Source: Thiotrichales bacterium (lineage in GTDB: Bacteria; Pseudomonadota; Gammaproteobacteria; UWMA-0217). Taken from it: 16,030 nucleotides of DNA. Positions 6,478 to 14,053 of this stretch are shown here, piece after piece; positions within the stretch are counted from its first letter, which is position 1, and every line of letters starts with the position of its first letter. The DNA is taken from NCBI GenBank assembly GCA_024763135.1, contig JANTGD010000034.1, positions 1 through 16,030 on the forward strand, written 5' to 3'. The position numbers and the translations under genes are program-made. The notes beneath the pieces are model-generated. The model was not told the origin of the DNA. It made no database searches and saw only the letters and a program-made list of their open reading frames with translations.

Positions 6478-6768
6478 ATGAATTCAATTGAGATACGTCT
6501 TGCAGAAAAGGCTCGGTCGGCTATTCATGTTTGGATTTTGCTTATGTTGTTGACTGCTGGCACTTGGTTGGTCGGCTATCTCGAGTTAGGGGGCGAATGG
6601 ATTACGCTTATGTTGCTGGGGTCTGTGTTTATTAAAGGGCATGGGGTCATCGCCGAATTCATGGGGCTGAAGAGAGTTTCTCTGCTGTGGCGTATAATCC
6701 TTCATGGGTGGTTACTCGTTGTGATTGGGGTGATCTTTTTTACTTATACACTTGGTTTGAAGTCATGA
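6478..6768 (+). CDS. norF: NorF-like small membrane protein
   Basis: This 96-residue protein has three predicted membrane helices (about 17-39, 41-64 and 68-92). Its central motif KGHGVIAEFMGLKR and the following LLWRIILHGWLLVV are typical of NorF and the prokaryotic cytochrome oxidase subunit IV-like family. NorF and NorE form an accessory pair for NO reductase. The two are commonly adjacent, and here a palindromic element has come between them. No clear ribosome site precedes the ATG. Expression may depend on read-through across the element or on an unrecognised promoter in 6405-6477. Confidence 0.85.
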   Translation: MNSIEIRLAEKARSAIHVWILLMLLTAGTWLVGYLELGGEWITLMLLGSVFIKGHGVIAEFMGLKRVSLLWRIILHGWLLVVIGVIFFTYTLGLKS

Positions 6769-7111
6769 GTAAGAAATTTTAAGGATACCAATTTTTAACG
6801 TAATGCATTGCAAATATCTAGGAACTGTTATTTAGACAATCTATAGTAAGGCCTCGTTCAGAGCGGTAGGGATGCGTGGAAAAGGACACGTCAAAGCGCA
6901 TTGTGCATGACAAAACGCTGATGCGGTAGTTTTGTGCTAAATCTTTACTAATTCAAGAAATAGAATTTACTCGGAAACTATCTGCGTAGGGTAAAATTGA
7001 CTCAATGGAAAGTTGGGCTAACGGAGCATTAGTTGCAGTGTTTACACGGCGCTTGGGTCAGTAACTCTGTGGACCATGGCGCGGCGATGCTTTCTTAGCG
7101 ATTCAAAATCT
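6769..7111. other. Norf-norQ intergenic region, no gene seen
   Basis: This AT-rich gap has no credible open frame. It holds a perfect 7-bp inverted repeat ACAAAAC/GTTTTGT (6910-6916 and 6929-6935) with a 12-nt loop, which could be a weak terminator for norF. A TTGACT hexamer near 6995 lacks a good -10. No FNR/DNR box is present, so norQ may be reached by read-through from the norC promoter. Confidence 0.5.
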
Positions 7112-7149
7112 AAAGATGGATGTGTAACCAAAAGATGGATGTGTAACCA
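7112..7149 (+). repeat. Perfect 19-bp tandem duplication before norQ
   Basis: AAAGATGGATGTGTAACCA occurs twice head to tail (7112-7130 and 7131-7149) and ends 8 bp before the norQ ATG. The copies are identical, which suggests a recent duplication. The only purine-rich stretch, AGATGGATG, is too far from the ATG to be a normal ribosome site. Confidence 0.9.
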
Positions 7150-7157
7150 ATAGAAAC

Positions 7158-7970
7158 ATGGCTAAAAAAAGTCCGTACTATCTCGAACAATACAATGAAG
7201 TAAAGCTATTTGAATATGCTTGGCGGCGTGGATTACCACTATTACTAAAGGGGCCGACCGGGTGTGGGAAAACGCGTTTTGTGGAGTACATGGCGGAAAA
7301 GCTGGGACGCCCCTTGTATACGGTGGCTTGTCATGATGACTTGAGTGCAGCTGATCTGGTTGGCCGACACTTAATTGGCGAAGGGCACACATATTGGAAC
7401 GATGGGCCGCTCACTAGGGCTGTACGAGAAGGTGCCGTATGCTATCTTGATGAAGTTGTTGAGGCACGCAAGGATACGACGGTCGTACTGCACCCATTGA
7501 CTGACCATCGTAGGATTCTACCGATAGAACGTACAGGGGAAACTATTCAAGCTCCCCCGGAGTTCATGTTGGTGGTCTCATATAATCCAGGTTACCAAAA
7601 TTTACTAAAAGGAATGAAGCCGTCAACCAGGCAACGCTTCGTTTCCATTCGTTTTGACTATCCTAAACCCAATGTTGAAGCCCATATTGTCACGCGGGAA
7701 AGTGGTGCAGATGAAGAATTAAGTCGGTCGTTAGTCGCGATGGCAGAGGCGCTGCGCAGGCTTAATGAATACGAGCTCGAAGAGTCAGCGTCTACTCGTC
7801 TACTCGTTTATACCGCGATATTGATACAGAGCGGCCTGGATCCTTTGGAAGCGTGTCAGGCAGGTATTATTGAACCATTGACAGACGATGAAGAGACAGC
7901 AAGTGCTTTACTAGAGGTTGCTCGCTCATATTTCGGAGAATCGCGGGAGGATAGGGTGATCAAATCTTGA
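7158..7970 (+). CDS. norQ: NorQ, MoxR-type AAA+ ATPase for NO reductase maturation
   Basis: NorQ works with NorD to activate the NorCB complex, probably by helping insert the non-heme iron. The 270-residue protein has the expected single AAA+ domain. Walker A is G32-P-T-G-C-G-K38-T39, and Walker B is VCYLD98-E99. A sensor-1-like VVSYNPGYQ follows, with an arginine finger in STRQRF. The NorQ-typical lead-in YNEVKLFEYAW is present. The ATG is the first in the frame, but no ribosome site is visible because a 19-bp tandem repeat occupies the leader. The 3' end overlaps the convergent regulator gene by 11 bp, and its partner norD lies beyond that gene. Confidence 0.95.
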   Translation: MAKKSPYYLEQYNEVKLFEYAWRRGLPLLLKGPTGCGKTRFVEYMAEKLGRPLYTVACHDDLSAADLVGRHLIGEGHTYWNDGPLTRAVREGAVCYLDEVVEARKDTTVVLHPLTDHRRILPIERTGETIQAPPEFMLVVSYNPGYQNLLKGMKPSTRQRFVSIRFDYPKPNVEAHIVTRESGADEELSRSLVAMAEALRRLNEYELEESASTRLLVYTAILIQSGLDPLEACQAGIIEPLTDDEETASALLEVARSYFGESREDRVIKS

Positions 7971-8652
7971 TGATTTCTTCCAGCGCACTTAATTCCAGTA
8001 TCTCTATATGGTCTTCCTGCATTGCGATGTAGCCTTGATCACTGAGTCTTTTTAGAATACGAGACAGTGTTTCCGGTTTAATCGACAAACGTGAGGCAAT
8101 GATGTGTTTTGGCAGGTCAAGCCGGATTAAGCGAGACTTCGGTTGGTGGGTCTGTAACAGGTAGGTCACGAGGCGAAAAGTAGCATTGTGCAAGGTTAGC
8201 CGGTCGACTTCGTTGAGTAACCAATGTGTTCTTCTGCTCATGTCAGCCATTAGGTTAAAGCAAAGGTCAACTGATGATCGCATGATTTCGAGGTAGCTGC
8301 TGGCTCGAATCGCAACAACGACGGCCTGTTTTAGCGCGACCGAGTGTACAGGGTAACATCGGCCCTGCATGAACATTACTGATTCCGCAAAGCTTACACC
8401 GGGGCCTACGATGTCGATGACTTTTTCCGTACCTTTGTCGGTCAGCCGAAAAAGCTTGAGGTAGCCGGAGACACATAAAAAGATATCTTCCATGGCATCT
8501 CCTTGCTGGAAAAGGTAAGCACCTTCTGTCAATGTGATTTGCCGTGAATTTTGGAGGATGACTTCAAGCTGGTCGTCGTTGAGGACCTCAAATAGCGTTG
8601 CTGTTCGCAGGGATTCGATTGATTTTTGGCTGAGGTTTTTGGTTGATTGCAT
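7960..8652 (-). CDS. dnr: Crp/Fnr-family regulator, Dnr-like (NO-responsive)
   Basis: The 230-residue protein has an N-terminal cyclic-nucleotide-type beta barrel (about 20-120), a long dimer helix (about 125-155) and a winged helix-turn-helix. The recognition helix reads LSIKPETLSRILKRL, with E194, S197 and R198 giving the E-x2-S-R pattern that reads TTGAT half-sites. The N-terminus lacks the FNR cysteine cluster; the only cysteines are C60, C99 and C131. It should therefore not carry the oxygen-sensing 4Fe-4S cluster. Its layout resembles Pseudomonas Dnr, which senses NO through heme. It is encoded between norQ and norD on the opposite strand. It overlaps the norQ end by 11 bp and diverges from norD across 199 bp. 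The canonical box before norC is its likely target. NarR or another DNR-group member remains possible. Confidence 0.88.
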   Translation of the reverse strand: MQSTKNLSQKSIESLRTATLFEVLNDDQLEVILQNSRQITLTEGAYLFQQGDAMEDIFLCVSGYLKLFRLTDKGTEKVIDIVGPGVSFAESVMFMQGRCYPVHSVALKQAVVVAIRASSYLEIMRSSVDLCFNLMADMSRRTHWLLNEVDRLTLHNATFRLVTYLLQTHQPKSRLIRLDLPKHIIASRLSIKPETLSRILKRLSDQGYIAMQEDHIEILELSALEEIIKI

Positions 8653-8781
8653 GGAAGACCATCTTAAGGGGTGAGTTGTTACTATGTATCGTCTTAGTAT
8701 ACAAACCGGTTAAGGAAACAAAGATTGTAAAATCTCCATAGATGAGTTCAAGCCTTATAGGTCGAAACAGCTCTGGAGGAA

Positions 8782-8796
8782 TTGACATTGTATCAA
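8782..8796. promoter_or_regulatory. Near-miss FNR/DNR-like dyad between dnr and norD
   Basis: TTGACATTGTATCAA has the two half-sites TTGAC and ATCAA, but with a 5-nt rather than 4-nt spacer. It lies 56 bp before norD in the divergent dnr-norD region. The odd spacing argues against normal binding. TTGACA alone could instead be a -35 hexamer for norD. Confidence 0.25.
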
Positions 8797-8851
8797 TATC
8801 TATTACGAATTCTGCCGGAGATGATGCAGGGTTCTTGCTAACGAGGCCGGT

Positions 8852-10696
8852 ATGGAAGAGTTTGTCGGTAAGTTGTGGCATCGTTTGATTACAGCGCGTG
8901 CACAGAATAGTTTTCCCAAGGCAGAGGTTCGGCTCGACGAGATAAAGCCAACGCTTGCGATACTTGCGCGTGCGCTGGGTAAGGATCCGCAGGTCGAGAT
9001 CGTTGCTAATGTGGATAGGGCGCATAGAGCGCGAAGACGACTCATAGAAAAAGTGGCGGGTACTGGACAGCGGGCAGCCTTAGGGTGGCGAAATGGTCAA
9101 TGTGTGTGCTTACCACAGGGAATCGCAGTGTTTCCGCAGAAGGAACTCAATAGAACGTTATACCTGTGGTTGACAGTACTCCTGACCTTCCCTCGACCGC
9201 AATCTCAGACGGTATATGAGTCAAGCCGGCAGCAGGTGAACAATCTGTTGGAGGCGCTCCCAGCCTGGCAATTGCGATATAAACGTCTTGTGACTGCCTA
9301 TCTTCCGTTGCGCCCTAACCCTGACCATCTACCGTACAATGAAGGGCGTCTGGAACGTCAAATACAAAGGGCCTTAATTGATCCTGAGCTGAACATTGAT
9401 TTTTCCGCAGAAGGCAAACATCCACCGGCCCCCGTATTACTTTGGTCTAGCATGCCCGGGGTGAATGAGAAGCCATCGCCGATGCCATACCAAGAACCAG
9501 AAGTTGTACCCAGCGATGGGTCCTCAGCAGGCTCTTCTGAGGAGGGCAAAAATCGTCAGCGCGGTAAGCGTGAAGTTTTACCAGAAGGTAAGGGCGGGCT
9601 GATGAGTTTCCGTTTGGAAAGTCTATTTGCCTGGATTGAATATCTCCCCCTTAATCGGCCTGTTGAGGATGATCTAAACGATAATGCTGCGAAGGCAGTG
9701 GATGATTTAGAAGAGATTTCGGTCGCAAGAGATCAGAAACCAAGCCGACATAAAATCAAACTAGATCTGGACTTACCCGCACCTGAATACGACGATATTC
9801 CACTTGGAGAAGGCGTTCCACTGCCTGAGTGGGACTACAGACTTCAGCGGGTAATACCGGATTATTGTAATCTTAAGCTCATGTTGCCAAGAGATTCAGC
9901 CCCCCAAGAATTACCCACGCGGCTGGTACGCAAGGCTAGAAAAATTCGTAAAGGCTTTAGCGCGTTACGACCGGAGCGCCACTGGCTCCTACATCAATCC
10001 GAAGGGCTGGAGTTGGATATTGATGCATACATTCTTCATTTGGTTGAGCAGCAAAGTGGGTATGCAGATATTCCCGCATTTTATAAAGAGTACCGGGAAC
10101 GCTTTCGCAGCCTGTCGAGTTTAATCCTGGCCGATTTATCTATGTCGACCGATGCCTGGATTAATAATGGGTCACGAATTATTGATGTCATTCAGGATTC
10201 GCTACTTTTGTTTTCAGAAGCTCTGAATCAAACAGAAGACCGTTTTGCTGTCTATGGATTTTCTTCGCGGAACCGACAGCATGTGCGTTTTTATAAATTA
10301 AAGTCTTTTAAGGAGCAGTATAATTCAGAAGCCAGAGGCCGTATTTTAGCCACGCAGCCGGGCTACTACACGCGTATGGGAGCGGCCATACGTTATGCGA
10401 CGCAGCTTTTGGAGAAAGAGCCCACGCAAAAACGTCTATTATTGTTATTGACTGACGGGAAACCAAATGATATCGATTTATATGAAGGAAGGTATGGTGT
10501 AGAAGATACACGAATTGCTTTGCTAGAAGCGAGAGCCAAGGGAGTTATGCCGTTTTGTATTACCGTCGATACAAAAGCAGAGTCTTACTTGCCTTACTTG
10601 GCGGGAAAAAATAATTGGATGCTCGTAAGAAAGTTAGAAGACCTGCCTAAAAAATTACCGTTGATCTACGGGCAATTAGCGCGGAATATTAACTAA
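8852..10696 (+). CDS. norD: NorD, VWA-domain protein for NO reductase maturation
   Basis: NorD partners with NorQ in activating NO reductase. The 614-residue length is normal for the family. The opening MEEFVGKLWHRLI is typical. A Pro/Ser-rich linker lies around 195-250. The C-terminal third is a von Willebrand A domain with a complete metal site: D428-L-S-M-S432, the Thr in GYYTRMGAA, and D in LLTDGKPND. The start ATG has GAGG 5 nt upstream. The gene is separated from norQ by the oppositely oriented dnr gene, so it must either have its own promoter in the 199-bp gap or be reached by transcription passing antisense through dnr. Confidence 0.95.
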   Translation: MEEFVGKLWHRLITARAQNSFPKAEVRLDEIKPTLAILARALGKDPQVEIVANVDRAHRARRRLIEKVAGTGQRAALGWRNGQCVCLPQGIAVFPQKELNRTLYLWLTVLLTFPRPQSQTVYESSRQQVNNLLEALPAWQLRYKRLVTAYLPLRPNPDHLPYNEGRLERQIQRALIDPELNIDFSAEGKHPPAPVLLWSSMPGVNEKPSPMPYQEPEVVPSDGSSAGSSEEGKNRQRGKREVLPEGKGGLMSFRLESLFAWIEYLPLNRPVEDDLNDNAAKAVDDLEEISVARDQKPSRHKIKLDLDLPAPEYDDIPLGEGVPLPEWDYRLQRVIPDYCNLKLMLPRDSAPQELPTRLVRKARKIRKGFSALRPERHWLLHQSEGLELDIDAYILHLVEQQSGYADIPAFYKEYRERFRSLSSLILADLSMSTDAWINNGSRIIDVIQDSLLLFSEALNQTEDRFAVYGFSSRNRQHVRFYKLKSFKEQYNSEARGRILATQPGYYTRMGAAIRYATQLLEKEPTQKRLLLLLTDGKPNDIDLYEGRYGVEDTRIALLEARAKGVMPFCITVDTKAESYLPYLAGKNNWMLVRKLEDLPKKLPLIYGQLARNIN

Positions 10697-10812
10697 TGTT
10701 CGTCTTGGCAAGTGCGTTGCTCTATGATGCTTTTACTTGATGATAGCGTTAGTTGGCTTTCCATGATCCTGAAGGTTGCTTTATACGGCGATTCTTCTTA
10801 TTACGTATTGCT

Positions 10813-11385
10813 ATGAAATATAAAATTGTTGCGCGTAAGCGTTGCTACAACGGCTTTTTTCATCTTGATTTGGTTACGCTGCGTCATGAGTTATTTCGCG
10901 GTGGTTGGTCAGGGTTGATTAAACGTGAATTGTTTGAGAGAGGAAATGCGGTGGCCGTCTTGGTGCATGACCCCGCGCGCGATTTACTACTGCTGCTCGA
11001 ACAATTTCGCATTGGCGCAATTCACGATTCGCATGGTCCCTGGTTATTGGAGATTGTAGCGGGCATTGTTGAGCCTGGGGAAAAATTAGAGGATGTGGCT
11101 CGGCGGGAAGCTACTGAGGAGGCTGGTTGTGAGCTGGGGACGCTGCAACATATTATGGACTTTTATCCTAGTCCCGGTGGGTCTACGGAATCGATCAGTC
11201 TGTTCTATGCACCTTTGGATCTGGCATCAATGGCGGCGGGTGTCCATGGTTTGGCTGATGAGGATGAGGATATCAAGGTTTCTATTGTGCCGCGGGTGCA
11301 GGCAATGGAATGGTTACAACAGGGGCGTATTAAAGCGGCGCCCGCGGTGATCGCGTTACAGTGGCTAGCCCTACAACTGAGTTAG
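10813..11385 (+). CDS. nudF: ADP-ribose pyrophosphatase, Nudix hydrolase NudF
   Basis: NudF hydrolyses ADP-ribose to AMP and ribose 5-phosphate in the cytoplasm. From ATG 10813 the protein has 190 residues. It follows the E. coli enzyme closely: an opening IVARKRCYNGFFHLDL, then ERGNAVAVL, PWLLEIVAG and SPGGSTE. The Nudix box G-x5-E-x7-R-E-x2-E-E-x-G begins at G84 and has all catalytic Glu residues. The C-terminus ends HGLADEDEDI and AVIALQWL as expected. An in-frame TTG at 10753 would add 20 residues, but these look unlike the family, so I prefer the ATG although no ribosome site is clear. It lies 116 bp after norD. I see no functional link to NO reduction. Confidence 0.93.
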   Translation: MKYKIVARKRCYNGFFHLDLVTLRHELFRGGWSGLIKRELFERGNAVAVLVHDPARDLLLLLEQFRIGAIHDSHGPWLLEIVAGIVEPGEKLEDVARREATEEAGCELGTLQHIMDFYPSPGGSTESISLFYAPLDLASMAAGVHGLADEDEDIKVSIVPRVQAMEWLQQGRIKAAPAVIALQWLALQLS

Positions 11386-11478
11386 ACTGGCTTTTGTTGT
11401 TCCCGTTATCTAAGAACATTGCGTGAGGGCTGATCAGCATGGTGCGTATTAGCATTCTTGCCTGATCAATGCGGGAGA

Positions 11479-11513
11479 CGCCATAAGGCAATCACAGGGA
11501 CGGCCTCATGGCG
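11479..11513. terminator. Hairpin between convergent nudF and fadL
   Basis: CGCCATAAGGC (11479-11489) pairs with GCCTCATGGCG (11503-11513) over 11 bp with one non-Watson-Crick position. It lies between two convergent genes where a shared terminator is expected. No T-run follows on either side. A separate dyad TGATCAG/CTGATCA lies at 11431-11468. Confidence 0.45.
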
Positions 11514-11530
11514 GATTGCCCAAAAGGTGC

Positions 11531-13033
11531 TTAGAAGCTGTGTACGTAGTTCATGCGCCAAGTAAGCTGGCTGTGCGTTGAGGTGACGCCGTTTTGGCTA
11601 TTGGTGGCTTCCACCTCGGGCGCATAGGAAAGCGCCATGCCGATTTTGTTGTTGGGATTAAATGCATAACCAACGCCTGCCATGTAATGATTTTCGACAA
11701 TGGCTGGAAACAAGGCATTCAGATAAGCATCCGGTACGGGGTTGTTGGAGAGGTTGACGCCAGCGCGCAATGCCAACTTAGGTATGGGCTTGTATTGTGC
11801 ACCGAGTGAGACCACGGTTTGATCATCCCAGTCTTGTTTGAAGTTGGCGGTGACCGATGTGCCTGCAAAATTCGCTGCAGCAGGATTGGCCTGATTGGCG
11901 TCGGCAGTAAATTTGACTTGGAAGTTTTTCATGGCTTCGGCCCAGAAGAGCTGGCGGATATCACCAGCGAACATCCACTGTTTGTTGAGTTGATAGGATG
12001 CCCCGATTCCCAAGGTCGCGGGCCACTCAAAATCAACAATGTCGATTTTGCCACTGACATCGATGGGGCCTCCCGCAAACGCCATACCACTGCCGCCAAA
12101 AGATACGGTGGCATTGCTTGTTTTGAGGTCGCTGATTTGCGTGACGGTGTGATAGGCGGCACCAATTGCAAGTTTTTTATCTACTTTGTAGAAAATACCC
12201 AGTTTTCCCGCGAATCCGGTGCCGCTGGCTTCTCCGGAGAAGTCGCTGTTGTCGCTGAAGTCGAAGCGGGCCCAGCTGACATCGTTGACCATGCCGCCCT
12301 GAACGGCACCGCCAAAGGCGTCAATCATCGAGCCGGTGGCATTACCGAAGTCGACATTGGGATTGTTGTTAAAGGCCATATCGGCGAAAGTTGCGCCATC
12401 TACATCCATTTGGATATCCATCGTGGCCCAGACAAAATCGAGCTGGCCCGCAATGGAGAGCTGATTGTTTACTTGGTAGGCCAGCGGCGCCATGATGCGA
12501 CCAAATCCAACTTCGGAGCGCACTTCGCGCCCGCTGAGCTTGGCGACTCCGGTGCCCAGACCGTCGGGGTCGGTTGCGCCAAATGCGGTTTTTCCGGCAA
12601 AAAATAAGTCTCCAGGACCTGCCTGCCCATATTCGGTACCCATACCACCTTGCGCGAGCATTGCGGCGCCATAGGTGAATTTACCGCTACGCGTCATGTA
12701 GGAAATTGAAGGCATCAGGTAAGACGTCCCGTCCGATTTTGTGCTTGGAGAACCAAACTCTGCAGGACCTGTCGACTTGACGTCTGGCCCAAGAATGGTC
12801 AGCCCTACACCAACACGGTGTGCTCCGTCTTTTAAAGTAGACAGTGTCGCGGGATTGCTCATTACCGCTGAGTTACCAGCGTCGTAGGCCATCGCTGCGC
12901 CACCCATGCCACCTGCGCGGGCGCCGTAGGCTTCCATGGACATACCATTGGTGGCCCATGCGCAGCTCGCTGCCAGCGAGCTGCCAATTGCGAGTGTGGT
13001 CACTAGTGGGATGCGTAGATGAATAGAATTCAA
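11531..13033 (-). CDS. FadL/OmpP1-family outer membrane transporter
   Basis: FadL-family proteins are 14-stranded outer membrane barrels that let long-chain fatty acids or other hydrophobic molecules enter. The protein has 500 residues. The start is an unusual TTG at 13033, supported by AGAGGAGA 6 nt upstream; the frame has no suitable ATG. Residues 1-27 are a signal peptide ending in AWA. The mature protein opens with NGMSMEAYGARAGGMGGAAMA and SNPATLS, the N-terminal hatch region of this family. Alternating strands follow, and the C-terminus is the aromatic YVHSF expected of a barrel. Substrate is unknown; hydrophobic substrates are the family norm. It stands alone, separated from the upstream operon by a T-rich hairpin terminator. 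Confidence 0.93.
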   Translation of the reverse strand: MNSIHLRIPLVTTLAIGSSLAASCAWATNGMSMEAYGARAGGMGGAAMAYDAGNSAVMSNPATLSTLKDGAHRVGVGLTILGPDVKSTGPAEFGSPSTKSDGTSYLMPSISYMTRSGKFTYGAAMLAQGGMGTEYGQAGPGDLFFAGKTAFGATDPDGLGTGVAKLSGREVRSEVGFGRIMAPLAYQVNNQLSIAGQLDFVWATMDIQMDVDGATFADMAFNNNPNVDFGNATGSMIDAFGGAVQGGMVNDVSWARFDFSDNSDFSGEASGTGFAGKLGIFYKVDKKLAIGAAYHTVTQISDLKTSNATVSFGGSGMAFAGGPIDVSGKIDIVDFEWPATLGIGASYQLNKQWMFAGDIRQLFWAEAMKNFQVKFTADANQANPAAANFAGTSVTANFKQDWDDQTVVSLGAQYKPIPKLALRAGVNLSNNPVPDAYLNALFPAIVENHYMAGVGYAFNPNNKIGMALSYAPEVEATNSQNGVTSTHSQLTWRMNYVHSF

Positions 13034-13038
13034 GATGA

Positions 13039-13046
13039 TCTCCTCT
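13039..13046 (-). promoter_or_regulatory. Ribosome binding site fixing the TTG start of fadL
   Basis: On the minus strand AGAGGAGA lies 6 nt before TTG 13033. No ATG occurs at a workable distance, and the peptide from this TTG begins exactly with a good signal sequence. Confidence 0.8.
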
Positions 13047-13150
13047 CTATTTGCTTGCGGGATGGAAACCAGAGGTTCCAAGCGCTTGTTGTGTTTGTTT
13101 GAGTGCCAGGCGTGTGGCGGGTCGGTGAAACTCTACCGTAGCGGAAAGGG

Positions 13151-13185
13151 AAAAAACCAGTATTCCTTTTGGGGAATAGTTTTTT
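13151..13185 (-). terminator. Bidirectional rho-independent terminator
   Basis: A6-CCAG-TATTCC-ttttgg-GGAATA-G-T6 is an A-tract, hairpin and T-tract arrangement that works in both directions. It lies 9 bp after the stop of the ATP-grasp-like gene and ends the molybdoenzyme operon before fadL. Confidence 0.75.
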
Positions 13186-13198
13186 GTAACGATTCAGC
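13186..13198 (+). repeat. Solo terminal-repeat-like motif GTAACGATTCAGC
   Basis: This matches the terminal repeat of the 141-bp element at 12 of 13 positions. It overlaps the TGA stop of the ATP-grasp-like gene (13194-13196). It may be a remnant end of a related element; no partner is seen. Confidence 0.4.
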
Positions 13199-14048
13199 TG
13201 ATTGAGCGCAGCGAAGCTGCGGCTGCTTCGGCAGCATTCAAAGACGCTGCGCGGATAATCGCAATGCGATCTGCGGTATGCTCGTCCAGCCGCACATCGA
13301 CGCGGTAATGCTGCGCGATTTCGGCAACTTGCTCGGGGGGGATTGAAGCGCTTCCAAATACGGAATAGATAACACCACCTGGAATGGCGGGAAGTCCCCG
13401 CCAGCGTTGGTGATCGACTAATTCTACCCAGGCGGGCACAAAATGCGGCCCGTAACATTCGAGAAAGCCATTGGAGCCGCGTAAGTGTGCCTCAATAATG
13501 TGCTCGCCAATCATTTCGATATTACATAATCCCGTATAAGTTTTAAGGTTAAAGGAAAGGAATTGGGTGAGCTTGGGTTCGAGTTCCGGCATGGGAATCC
13601 CGACCTCCCAGTAAAGGGGACGATGAGCATTTTTGACTTGCGATGCGCGGGTATGGGCAAACCAGAGTACTTTTCCTTTCAGCACCAAGCAATCTGTGCT
13701 CGTTTGTGTGCCCTGCAAGTGTTCAGACCAAAAGTGGCCCGGTGAGCAGTCCAGGGGATTTGCGATCAACTCAGATAATGGCAGCGAACGCGCTTGCATC
13801 GACAAGCCGAAGAGATTAATGATGGGTTTAATGAAGAGTCGATCAGACAGTGCACAGCCAAGGTCTCGCGGGTCTACCCCACAGGGGGCTGCTTTGAGAC
13901 CCTGCTGCTGTGCAAGATCCAGTTTGTTATAGAGGTGCCTGGAGTCCGGGTTGAGTCGCCAGGCCTGAGCATCACTGACACCGATGGCCTTATGAGGCGT
14001 TGGCTGGAACAGCGCCCGGCGTTCGGGTAAGACACCGTAAAAGGGCAT
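13194..14048 (-). CDS. ATP-grasp-like protein paired with the molybdoenzyme
   Basis: The protein has 284 residues, no signal peptide and no membrane segment, so it is probably cytoplasmic. Its layout suggests a divergent ATP-grasp fold. LFIK74-PIINLFGL resembles the ATP-binding Lys strand. GHFWSEHLQGTQTSTDCLVLKGKVLW resembles the strand pair around the adenine site, and CN176-IE178-MIGEHIIE186-AHLR190 resembles the Mg-binding strand with Glu/Asn and Arg. Family identity is inferred from these motifs, and substrate is unknown. The start lies 5 bp after the stop of the molybdopterin oxidoreductase with no separate ribosome site, so translation is probably coupled. A link to cofactor or peptide modification of that enzyme is only a guess from position. 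The stop overlaps a transposon-end-like motif. Confidence 0.75.
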   Translation of the reverse strand: MPFYGVLPERRALFQPTPHKAIGVSDAQAWRLNPDSRHLYNKLDLAQQQGLKAAPCGVDPRDLGCALSDRLFIKPIINLFGLSMQARSLPLSELIANPLDCSPGHFWSEHLQGTQTSTDCLVLKGKVLWFAHTRASQVKNAHRPLYWEVGIPMPELEPKLTQFLSFNLKTYTGLCNIEMIGEHIIEAHLRGSNGFLECYGPHFVPAWVELVDHQRWRGLPAIPGGVIYSVFGSASIPPEQVAEIAQHYRVDVRLDEHTADRIAIIRAASLNAAEAAAASLRSIS

Positions 14049-14053
14049 CTGTA

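Noticed and set aside
8588..9045. Minus-strand open frames across the dnr-norD gap
   Set aside because: They overlap the N-termini of both real genes and show no motif or ribosome site.
11819..12607. Long plus-strand open frame of 262 codons opposite fadL
   Set aside because: It lies wholly antisense to a well-supported FadL-family gene, has no family motif and no ribosome site. It is a shadow of the high-GC coding strand.
13030..13458. Minus-strand open frame of 142 codons overlapping the end of the ATP-grasp-like gene and the terminator
   Set aside because: It crosses a strong terminator and the fadL ribosome site, and its composition (Arg/Ser-rich) is that of an out-of-frame reading.
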